DNA of 10,802 bases from contig SLHT01000016.1 of assembly GCA_007136055.1 (NCBI GenBank), forward strand, positions 1 to 10,802, read 5' to 3'. The position numbers and the translations under genes are program-made. Below the pieces are notes generated by a model. That model made no database searches, was not told the origin of the DNA, and saw only the letters and a list, made by a program, of their open reading frames with translations. Shown piece by piece: positions 1 to 6,486 of the stretch (positions are counted from its first letter, which is position 1; each line of letters opens with the position of its first letter). This DNA is from Syntrophomonadaceae bacterium (lineage in GTDB: Bacteria > Bacillota > Dethiobacteria > DTU022).

Positions 1-1
1 A

Positions 2-367
2 TTAATTCAGTTGATCATCCTGGCAGGGGTTGGATCTACCTTTTTTACCATATTCGCACTGCCCGGCAACAGGACTGCAAGCGATCGCAACATCATAGGC
101 TCTTATATTATATGTGTTACAGTAGGATTGTTCTGTATCTATACGGTTTCACAGAGCATCGGTGGCGGTTTGGCGGTTGGTCTTTCTGCCCTTTTTATGG
201 TTATAACCGATACGGAACATCCCCCGGCAGCCGGTGTGGCGCTCGGCTTATCACTGGCCCCCAATATAGAGAGTGCATACCCCGGGGCAGGTTTTTCTTT
301 GATCGGCGCTTTGTTGGCCGTGATTATAAGAAATCTTCTGGCACCGTATTTGAAGAACCTGGTTTAA
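2..367 (+). CDS. HPP-family integral membrane protein (5' end outside window)
   Basis: The reading frame is open from the first bases of the window, so the N-terminus lies upstream; the TTG at 11 is not a credible start. The visible ~121 residues form four hydrophobic stretches. They contain the family's signature: a sequence reading MVITDTEHPPAAG followed by LGLSL, preceded by an RNIIGSY segment. HPP proteins are small four-helix membrane proteins; some plant and cyanobacterial members are reported to take part in nitrite transport, but most bacterial members have no known role. Roughly the first third of the protein is missing because of the window edge, not because of visible damage. The C-terminus ends 41 bp before the next plus-strand gene, so the two could share a transcript. 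The family call is confident from the HPP motif and its context; the substrate cannot be inferred. Confidence 0.85.
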   Translation, partial: LIQLIILAGVGSTFFTIFALPGNRTASDRNIIGSYIICVTVGLFCIYTVSQSIGGGLAVGLSALFMVITDTEHPPAAGVALGLSLAPNIESAYPGAGFSLIGALLAVIIRNLLAPYLKNLV

Positions 368-390
368 AGCAATAGTTAAAATAAGGTAAA

Positions 391-400
391 AAAGGTGAGG
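391..400 (+). promoter_or_regulatory. Ribosome binding site of the first serine hydrolase
   Basis: The sequence aaaggtgagg matches the anti-Shine-Dalgarno sequence well and sits eight bases before the ATG at 409, which sets the start of the hydrolase. No clear promoter is visible in the 41-bp gap after the HPP gene. Confidence 0.7.
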
Positions 401-408
401 TATCTTTT

Positions 409-1896
409 ATGAAATTTAGGGTAGCGCTAATAATAATCCTGCTTCTTTTCCTGGCAGGTTCAACCGCCGCTGCAGATTCGGCAATAATTAACACTGAAAA
501 GGTCGATCAATACATTGAAAGAGAAATGAAAATTTCCCGTATCCCGGGTTTAGCTCTGGGAATAGTTAACGATGGAGATATTGTCTACTTGCAGGGCTAT
601 GGTGAAACAGGTCTGGGCAATGATGTTGACCCTCAAACCCCATTTATTATAGGCTCTGTCAGCAAATCATTTACGGCAGTAGCAGCTATGCAGCTGGCTG
701 AAGAAGACAGACTCGATCTTGATGCACCTGTCTTGGAATATTTACCCTGGTTCGACATGGCCGGAGAATATGATGTTTCCAAGATGACAGTACGCCACTT
801 GCTGGTGCAGACCAGCGGTATACCCTGGGCAGCCGGGCTTGCAACCCTGGCTGAAAACAGCAGTAAATCGCTGGAAGAGGAGATCAGGGCACTGAGAGAT
901 GTTGCTTTAGAGCATCCGCCAGGAGAGCACTATGTCTATTCAAATACTAATTATAATATCCTTGGGCTGATCATTGATCTTATAGCTGATGAAGGTTATT
1001 CGGGACATATTCAAAATAAAATATTTACCCCTCTTGGGATGGAAAACAGTTTTTTAACTAAAGAAGATGGTGAAAATAACGGCATGGCTTCGGGACATGT
1101 TAAATGGTTCGGGTTTCCCGTTGCAACCGATGTTCAGTACCTCGACAACTCCCTTGCTGCAGGTTTTATCATCTCAAGTGTTGAAGATATGTGCAGTTAT
1201 ATGCTTATCCATCTGGGAAGAGGCAGTTACAATCAATCGGATATATTAAGTGAAGCAGGAGTTGCCGAACTGCACTCGCCGGGATGTGTGTTAGCTGATG
1301 ACAGTAATTATGCAATGGGCCTGGTAGCGCGCAAAGCAGAAGGCACTACACTAATTATGCATGATGGAGCAGCACAGGGTTTTAATTCAGGCATGATCTT
1401 TTCACCCGAAGAACAATGGGGTGTGATTGTCTTAACCAATTTCGCCGGGCAGCTTGAACTGCCGGCGATGGGAGTTGCCCTGGGTGTCAGCGATATCATA
1501 AAGGGTAGCGAACCTGAATCAAATTCCCGATTATGGAACATTATTTACCTGGGAGTTTTAATTATATTGCTGGTCCTGATAGCGCTTACAGTGCGCTCCC
1601 TGGTGATGTTACCGAAAAAATGGGCTAAAAAGATACAGCAAAATCCACCGCGAGGTTTTTTCCCTGTCTTTGGACGTTTTGTTTTGCCGGTTGGATTGGA
1701 ACTGCTTGTGCCTTTCCTGGTTTTTTTATACATTCCCATTGGTGCCGGTTTTTCGGTGTGGAGTCTTTTTGCCCTTTTCCACCCTGACCTGATTTACAGC
1801 CTGTGGGTCCTGGCTGTTCTGATGCTATTTAAAGGTTTATGGCGCAGTTATTTAGCTTTCCCCATTTTTAGGTTTAAATATGGACATATTATCTAA
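409..1896 (+). CDS. Serine hydrolase, beta-lactamase class C/PBP-like, with C-terminal membrane segments
   Basis: This 495-residue protein belongs to the beta-lactamase (Pfam PF00144) superfamily of DD-peptidase and esterase-like serine hydrolases. A signal peptide or anchor covers residues 1-22 (ending near STAAA). The catalytic motifs are SxxK at 83-86 (SVSK, predicted nucleophile Ser83 and Lys86), YSN at 177-179, and HDG at 318-320 in place of KTG. About 115 residues after the domain hold three hydrophobic segments (about 377-398, 424-450 and 460-478), so the catalytic domain probably faces outside on a membrane-anchored tail. The start is fixed by aaaggtgagg eight bases upstream of the ATG. 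Its 3' end overlaps the convergent Pr6Pr gene by 45 bp. Superfamily members act on peptidoglycan peptides, D-amino-acid peptides or esters, and the sequence does not show which applies here. The HDG motif argues against a true AmpC beta-lactamase. Confidence 0.9.
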   Translation: MKFRVALIIILLLFLAGSTAAADSAIINTEKVDQYIEREMKISRIPGLALGIVNDGDIVYLQGYGETGLGNDVDPQTPFIIGSVSKSFTAVAAMQLAEEDRLDLDAPVLEYLPWFDMAGEYDVSKMTVRHLLVQTSGIPWAAGLATLAENSSKSLEEEIRALRDVALEHPPGEHYVYSNTNYNILGLIIDLIADEGYSGHIQNKIFTPLGMENSFLTKEDGENNGMASGHVKWFGFPVATDVQYLDNSLAAGFIISSVEDMCSYMLIHLGRGSYNQSDILSEAGVAELHSPGCVLADDSNYAMGLVARKAEGTTLIMHDGAAQGFNSGMIFSPEEQWGVIVLTNFAGQLELPAMGVALGVSDIIKGSEPESNSRLWNIIYLGVLIILLVLIALTVRSLVMLPKKWAKKIQQNPPRGFFPVFGRFVLPVGLELLVPFLVFLYIPIGAGFSVWSLFALFHPDLIYSLWVLAVLMLFKGLWRSYLAFPIFRFKYGHII

Positions 1897-2478
1897 GCGG
1901 ACAACAAGGAAGCTGAGAATAATAATAAACGCAGTGAGGGCGAAAAACCAGGTTATTACTGCTGCAAAACCGATGGCACCAACATCCATAAAGAAATAGG
2001 GGTAAAGGCCTCTTATAATGCCATAGCTTATGGTAACTATCCAGTAGAGCAGTGGATAAATGATCCAGTATTTAAGATCGGAGTTACGCATCATACCCTT
2101 AATGTCAAAGAGCAGCCAGTCAAGAATAAAACCGATTGGGGCAATGGTGTGAGTAATATGGTGCCTGAAGCTGAGCCCATCAGCGAAGTATTCAGGCAGG
2201 CCGGGAACCAGTAAAAAGTGAAAGACCAGGCCGGTAATCAGGATGTAAATAATGACGCCTCCACGGACAATAGCCGTGACTCGATTCTGATGGCCTGCAA
2301 AAAGGAAGAATATCAGGGCCATGACCAACAGTATGTTGCTTTGAATGGTGAAATAGGCAATTGCAGGCAGGAGGCCGTTTTCGACAGAAAGTGGTTTGAA
2401 AATGGAGAGGTAGAGTCCGTAGGTAATGGTTGCTATAAGCAGTAGTTTAAAAATACTTGAAGCGGTTTGCTTGTTCAT
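1852..2478 (-). CDS. Pr6Pr-family six-helix membrane protein
   Basis: This is a 208-residue hydrophobic protein with about six predicted membrane helices. It resembles the bacterial Pr6Pr membrane proteins, distantly related to the FAR-17a/AIG1-like family. Recognisable landmarks are FTIQSNILL after the second helix, the HHITHTIAPIGF stretch followed by DWLLF, and a later YPLLYWIVTISYG helix. The conserved histidines and the Asp-Trp recall a catalytic site in the related eukaryotic hydrolases (AIG1/ADTRP), but activity in bacterial members is unknown. I chose the ATG at 2478 over an earlier in-frame ATG at 2520 because gggaaggaag lies about nine bases upstream of it. The last 45 bp overlap the 3' end of the convergent serine hydrolase gene, so no terminator separates the two. 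Confidence 0.8.
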   Translation of the reverse strand: MNKQTASSIFKLLLIATITYGLYLSIFKPLSVENGLLPAIAYFTIQSNILLVMALIFFLFAGHQNRVTAIVRGGVIIYILITGLVFHFLLVPGLPEYFADGLSFRHHITHTIAPIGFILDWLLFDIKGMMRNSDLKYWIIYPLLYWIVTISYGIIRGLYPYFFMDVGAIGFAAVITWFFALTAFIIILSFLVVRLDNMSIFKPKNGES

Positions 2479-2537
2479 ATAATTTCGCTTCCTTCCCTGT
2501 AAAATAAATATAAGTAGCAAACAATGCTGATGCAGTG

Positions 2538-2740
2538 TTATTTCTGCAGCAGTAATCCGTTAATAGCAGTCAGCTCTTTTACCAGCTGATTATAGCGCCT
2601 GCCGAGGCTGGCGTGAATCCACTTATCTGTGCATGCTTGAGAGTTTTACTGGATAATATAAAAAGTACTATGCCGATACCTAAAGCAATCATATTTAGAG
2701 GGAACGGAAAAGACCAATCGGGAGTTACGAAGTTGGGCAT
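2538..2740 (-). pseudogene. Possible frameshifted small membrane protein remnant
   Basis: On the minus strand, an ATG at 2740 opens a 53-codon frame ending at 2579. It has a polar N-terminus (MPNFVTPDWSFPFP), one clear membrane helix (about residues 16-33, LNMIALGIGIVLFILSS) and a short basic tail. A second frame, open from 2645 to 2538, has a very protein-like amphipathic C-terminus (WIHASLGRRYNQLVKEL, ending LLLQK). The two frames overlap, and reading one into the other by a single-base shift near 2610-2645 would give one small helix-plus-coiled-coil protein. I see no good Shine-Dalgarno site before 2740 and recognise no family. It may instead be non-coding, or a 53-residue gene ending at 2579. 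The gap holds no other gene. Confidence 0.3.
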
Positions 2741-2782
2741 GCCCAAACCGGCAATAGGTCTTAGCGGGCCAGTCGATATGTT

Positions 2783-3205
2783 TCATCGGTTCAACCTTTC
2801 TTTCATTGGTTTCATGTAGTTGTCGGAGAGGTTGTACATGTCTCTAATCTTGTTTAATGCTTTATGCATTTCTTCTTTATAAGGGTTACCGGCACCACCT
2901 GTCTTATAAAGCGCCCTGAGTCGGTCTTCTATCTCAGGGGATTCTTTTTGAATGAAGTCAAAAAAGCGGGTCCGGACATTAACTCTTAAATATAAGGTTT
3001 CAGGCAAATATAAGGTTCCAGGCAGAAGGTAATCTACACTAGAATTGCTGGCCTGACTGCACAGTTCCTCAAAATTATCCTGAAAGTCAGTCAGGTATGG
3101 GATAATCGGCATGACATGAAGACCGATTGAAGCATTGGTTTCCCTGAATTTACTTAAAACTTCAAACCGTTTTGCTGCCATGATTGTATTATACTCAGCT
3201 TTCAT
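2783..3205 (-). pseudogene. C-terminal fragment of an SPL-like radical SAM protein
   Basis: The 140 codons read like the second half of radical SAM proteins of the spore photoproduct lyase-like group (COG1533). The segment RFEVLSKFRETNASIGLHVMPIIPYLTD matches the typical 'R-ea-l-kl-e-GI-vgv-mPiiPglTD' strand-helix element, followed by a helix with NFEELC and a YLLPGTLYL strand. The N-terminal half, with the CxxxCxxC iron-sulfur motif, is absent. A TAG lies two codons before the first ATG (3205), and the 220 bp upstream cannot hold the missing ~150 residues. No Shine-Dalgarno site precedes that ATG. The fragment is therefore most likely a pseudogene left by deletion of its 5' half. A short functional protein is possible but could not be an active radical SAM enzyme. 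A repeated YLPETLYLR/YLLPGTLYL stretch (about residues 59-73) may be a small internal duplication. Confidence 0.65.
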
Positions 3206-3424
3206 TGACTAAAAAAACAGATTTACTTCTTTGAGCTTCTAAGGATTATTAGCACACTTTATTAAGCTTCTCTTATTATAGCAGTTGATTTGCCTGTGGC
3301 ACCTGCTAAAAGTAAGGGTGCTCTAAAAAATTAAAAGAGGTAAGTATAACTTCGAGTTGAATTAATAGGATAGCTTAATTTGCATTTTATATATTCTGCA
3401 GCTAAACGTAAAGTGGTGGCAGCT

Positions 3425-4192
3425 ATGCATTCTCGACTGAAAATAAGTATTGTACTGACAATATCTTTTTTACTATTAACGCTGTTCTGGATTAATCCGG
3501 TAATGGCAACTGAAAAAGCTGAGATAACCTCTGAACAGCTGGTTGCTTTTTTTGACACTTTTTTTAGTGGGGCAATTGAAGAAAACATAATTCCGGGAGC
3601 AGTCATTGCAGTTGTGCAAAAGGATAATCTTTTGTTTTCAGGTGGTTACAGTTATGCTGATTTAGAAAAGAGGGACAAAGTATCGCCATCTGAAACGATA
3701 TTTTTCGTTGAGTCTGTATCAAAAAGCTTTACTGCGAAAGCTGTTATGCAGCTTGTTGATGAAGGGCTGATCGACCTGGAAGCGGATGTTAATGATTATT
3801 TATCAGGCTTTCAACTACCTGATATATACAAACAGCCGGTTACTGTAACGGACTTGTTGGTTCATACAGCCGGGTTTGATGATACGGATATCGGGGCTTA
3901 TGCAAAAAGTGAAGCGGGAGTAACTCCCCTGGGTGAATATTTAAAGCACAACCTGCTGGCCAGGGTTATGCCTCCCGGAGAAGTTGTCAGTTATTCCAAC
4001 CATGGTTATGCCCTCGCGGGGTTGATGGTGGAAGAGGTTTCTGGCATTCCTTTTATCCGGTATATGGACCAGCATATCCTTGGTCCGTTGGAGATGACCA
4101 GCAGCAGTTTTGTCTTATCAACAGAGATGGAGGAAAAGTTAGCCCCTCCGTATCTAAATACGGGAAGAAAGTTCGAGCCTGACATAAATTGA
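3425..4192 (+). pseudogene. Second serine hydrolase (beta-lactamase class C/PBP-like), truncated at the C-terminus
   Basis: This 255-codon frame starts with a signal peptide (residues 1-28, ending near PVMA) and enters a beta-lactamase-superfamily domain. It has SVSK at 97-100 (predicted nucleophile Ser97) and YSN at 190-192. It ends at residue 255, shortly after the PLEMTSSSF element. The HxG/KTG third motif and the last ~100 residues of the domain are missing, as is any C-terminal membrane region like that of the hydrolase at 409. The remaining part looks undamaged, so the loss seems recent. The start is the ATG at 3425, with a weak gtggtgg site upstream; a TTG at 3382 is less likely. Its TGA stop overlaps the TTG start of the GNAT gene, suggesting that one deletion removed the 3' end and abutted the next gene. 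Catalysis is not expected, though the secreted domain might still fold. Confidence 0.75.
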
Positions 4193-4731
4193 TAATCAGA
4201 AAATCGAACAACTCGGATTTAAATGATCTGCTGGAAGTTGAAAGAAAGGCTTTTCCGGTCGACGAAGGACCTGAAATTATTGAGCTTATAGTAGGCTTAT
4301 TAAATGATCCGACTGCAAAACCAGTTCTGTCGCTTCTGGCAATAAAAGAAAATAGAGCAGCTGGTCATATTTTGTTCACAAGAGCCAGGGTTGATTCAAA
4401 TCAGCAAATCTCAGCAGCAATACTGGCACCAATGGCAGTTGTGCCTGATTTACAAGGCCAGGGTATAGGCGGTCGTCTGATAGCAGAAGGTCTGCTATTA
4501 TTAGCGGAATTAAATTGCAAGCTGGTATTCGTGCTCGGTCACCCTGATTATTATCCCCGCCATGGATTCAAGCCTGCGGGCTCACTTGGTTTTAAAGCGC
4601 CCTTTCCAATTCCAGAAGAAGCTTTTGATGCGTGGATGGTTCAGGAGCTCAGCCCGGGTACTATTGGCAGTGTAAAGGGTAAGGTTCTTTGTGCCAATGC
4701 GTTAAATCAGCCAAGGTATTGGCTGGAATAA
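4189..4731 (+). CDS. GNAT N-acetyltransferase, YhbS-like
   Basis: This 180-residue protein of the GCN5-related acetyltransferase superfamily should be cytoplasmic and transfer an acetyl group from acetyl-CoA to an unknown amine. The acetyl-CoA pyrophosphate loop is visible as QGQGIG at 89-94, right after the beta-4 strand APMAVVPD. The later HPDYYPRHGF at 118-127 is characteristic of the YhbS group (COG3153). The N-terminus MIIRKSNNSDLNDLLEVERKAF is a typical complete GNAT start, so the TTG at 4189 is the probable start codon. It overlaps the TGA of the truncated hydrolase (TTGA), so translation is probably coupled to that reading frame; no independent Shine-Dalgarno site is visible. The domain is full length and shows no missing motif. 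The protein is followed by a long hairpin. Confidence 0.85.
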   Translation: MIIRKSNNSDLNDLLEVERKAFPVDEGPEIIELIVGLLNDPTAKPVLSLLAIKENRAAGHILFTRARVDSNQQISAAILAPMAVVPDLQGQGIGGRLIAEGLLLLAELNCKLVFVLGHPDYYPRHGFKPAGSLGFKAPFPIPEEAFDAWMVQELSPGTIGSVKGKVLCANALNQPRYWLE

Positions 4732-4760
4732 GTACAAACAGGCCTATTCTTTTTTAAACC

Positions 4761-4806
4761 TAATAGCGCTCCACCATTGTTAGTTAACAACTGTGGAGCG
4801 CTATTA
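4761..4806. terminator. Long hairpin between convergent genes, probable bidirectional terminator
   Basis: A perfect 14-bp inverted repeat (taatagcgctccac and its complement gtggagcgctatta) encloses a second, inner 6-bp repeat (ttgtta/taacaa). It sits exactly between the 3' ends of the GNAT gene and the convergent symporter gene, as expected for a shared terminator. The U-tract is weak on both strands: the plus strand has only scattered T's after it, and the clear T-run at 4748-4756 lies on the wrong side for the plus strand. Termination may thus depend on the strong stem, or the element may do something else. Confidence 0.6.
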
Positions 4807-4820
4807 GGGTCTTGCTTATT

Positions 4821-6056
4821 TTAATTAATAGTTTTGCTTTCTTCAGGCTTATCCGCACTGTATAATTCGGAATCGAAGGTTTCACCTTCAGTTCCTCCTA
4901 CAAGTGCTGCGGCAACTATGTCATCAAGAACATTAACGGAGGTTCGCGCCATATCAAGGATGCGATCGACACCTGCAATCAGGGCTACTCCTTCAATCGG
5001 CAGGCCGACTGCTGTTAGTACAGTCATAAGCATGATCATACCTGCACCTGGAACTCCGGCAGTTCCTATAGAGGCCAGGAGTGCAGTAACCACGATTATG
5101 ACTTGTTCACCAATGCCAAGGTCAATGCCGAAAGCATTGGCAATAAAAACTGCTGCTACAGCCTGGTAAATGGCGGTGCCGTCCATGTTTACAGTAGCGC
5201 CGACAGGCAGGACAAAGCCTGCTGTGGTTTTAGAAATCCCAACTTCCTGGGAGACTTTCATGGAAACAGGGAGTGTGCCTGCGCTGCTGCAGGTAACAAA
5301 GGCGAATAAGGGTGCTTCTTTAATTCGGTATAGGAAACGGAATGGATTGATCTTAGCAATGCCGCGTAAGAATATAGTATAGACGATAAGAACATGAATG
5401 ACTGCTACGAGGTAAACAACCGCGATTAGTCCGGCGAAAGGTTGAAGCACAGCTAAGCCGTAATTCCCTACTGTCCAGGCTATAAGCCCAAAAACGCCAA
5501 TCGGGGCGTAGTAGAGAACTATCTGTACAACCTTAAACATTACCTGGGATGCGGATTCCAGCACATTAAATACAGATTCTGAAGCTTTGCCGGCCAAATT
5601 CATTGCGAAGCCAAAGATTATAGCGAAGAAAACAATTTGCAGCATTGTCATTTCCACCATGGCGGCGAAGATATTTCTGGGAACGATATTTACAAGTACT
5701 TCAATAAAGTCCGGCGGGGGAACATACTCAATTTCGGCCAATTCTCCAATTTCCATGCCTACTCCTACATTAAAGAGATTAGCGAAGAAGAGAGCAATAG
5801 TCAGGCCGATGATGCCGGTAATATAATAGAATAAAAGTGTTTTTCCCAGCATACGGCCCATCTTGATCCCGCTTATGTTAGCAACACCAACTGAAAGTGT
5901 AGTAATTACCAGAGGTACTACCAGCATAGAAAGCAGGCGAACCAGGATATCACCTAACACTCTTAAAGGCGTTGCGGCTTCGCCAAAAATTGCGCCGACA
6001 ATAATACCCAGCAGGAAACCGATTAGTATCCATCCCAAAAGACCTATCTTTTTCAT
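4821..6056 (-). CDS. Dicarboxylate/amino acid:cation symporter (GltP/DctA family)
   Basis: This 411-residue protein of the DAACS (SLC1) family is an inner-membrane Na+- or H+-coupled importer of acidic amino acids or C4-dicarboxylates. All core elements are present: the HP1 loop TCSSAGTLP at 255-263, NMDGT at 290-294 in TM7, the HP2 loop GTAGVPGAG at 331-339, and the TM8 signature with D364, D368, R371, T372, N375 and D379. By alignment with the archaeal GltPh, R371 corresponds to the arginine that binds the substrate side-chain carboxylate. This favours glutamate/aspartate or a dicarboxylate over neutral amino acids. The length is normal for the family. The ATG at 6056 is set by gggaggtg (6063-6070), six bases away. 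It appears to be a single-gene unit with its own promoter, between a hairpin and a ~430-bp divergent intergenic region. Confidence 0.92.
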   Translation of the reverse strand: MKKIGLLGWILIGFLLGIIVGAIFGEAATPLRVLGDILVRLLSMLVVPLVITTLSVGVANISGIKMGRMLGKTLLFYYITGIIGLTIALFFANLFNVGVGMEIGELAEIEYVPPPDFIEVLVNIVPRNIFAAMVEMTMLQIVFFAIIFGFAMNLAGKASESVFNVLESASQVMFKVVQIVLYYAPIGVFGLIAWTVGNYGLAVLQPFAGLIAVVYLVAVIHVLIVYTIFLRGIAKINPFRFLYRIKEAPLFAFVTCSSAGTLPVSMKVSQEVGISKTTAGFVLPVGATVNMDGTAIYQAVAAVFIANAFGIDLGIGEQVIIVVTALLASIGTAGVPGAGMIMLMTVLTAVGLPIEGVALIAGVDRILDMARTSVNVLDDIVAAALVGGTEGETFDSELYSADKPEESKTIN

Positions 6057-6107
6057 TTATTTCACCTCCCTTCACTAAGACTTTTTAAACACTGGTAAGT
6101 GCAATTT

Positions 6108-6116
6108 ATTATAGCA
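6108..6116 (-). promoter_or_regulatory. Extended -10 promoter of the symporter gene
   Basis: Read on the minus strand, this is TGCTATAAT, an exact extended -10 (TGnTATAAT) about 50 bp upstream of the symporter start. The matching -35 region is only an A/T tract, which extended -10 promoters tolerate. The predicted transcript would have a leader of roughly 45 bases carrying the strong Shine-Dalgarno site. This call comes from consensus matching only. Confidence 0.45.
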
Positions 6117-6337
6117 TGCATTTAGCAGAAAAAAAATATATTTCAAAAAAATGCATTAAATATTTGCCTTAGAGTTTGTTACATTATTTGCCTGTTCCTG
6201 TGATATTTAATCGATTTGATGTACTAAAATATTTACGGAATTATTCTAATGCTAGAGCAGACGTTCAGGATAACTAAAATAAGCAGGGTATTGGCTAAAA
6301 GGTGGGGAAAATTATAAATTAAACGCCAGAAACTCGT

Positions 6338-6367
6338 TATAATAAAACTGTAACTAGTGCGGTTACA
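6338..6367 (+). promoter_or_regulatory. Possible promoter with operator-like inverted repeat upstream of the amidohydrolase
   Basis: A consensus TATAAT lies at 6338-6343 without a convincing -35. Six bases downstream, at 6349-6367, is a perfect inverted repeat: tgtaac, a 7-base spacer and gttaca. This covers the expected transcription start, where a repressor would block initiation. The amidohydrolase ATG is 120 bp further on, leaving a long leader. The rest of the 430-bp divergent intergenic region is AT-rich, and I see nothing else in it that I would name. Confidence 0.35.
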
Positions 6368-6486
6368 GAGCTATTTACATATTAACAGCGAAATGAAAGA
6401 TTTGGCCTGCCCTTGAATATAGAATCTTCTGGGGTTTGCAATGATAGGGTTGGGTGATGTTGAATTAAATTATAGGAGGATTATTG

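Noticed and set aside
2218..2445. A 75-codon plus-strand frame inside the Pr6Pr gene
   Set aside because: It is antisense to conserved membrane helices, has no ribosome binding site and shows no domain.
5587..5826. Plus-strand open frames inside the symporter gene
   Set aside because: They are antisense shadows of a well-conserved symporter whose motifs are all in the minus-strand frame.
6120..6340. AT-rich stretch searched for a riboswitch or catabolite-repression site between the divergent symporter and amidohydrolase genes
   Set aside because: I found no aptamer-like motif, terminator/antiterminator pair or CRE-like palindrome that I could support.
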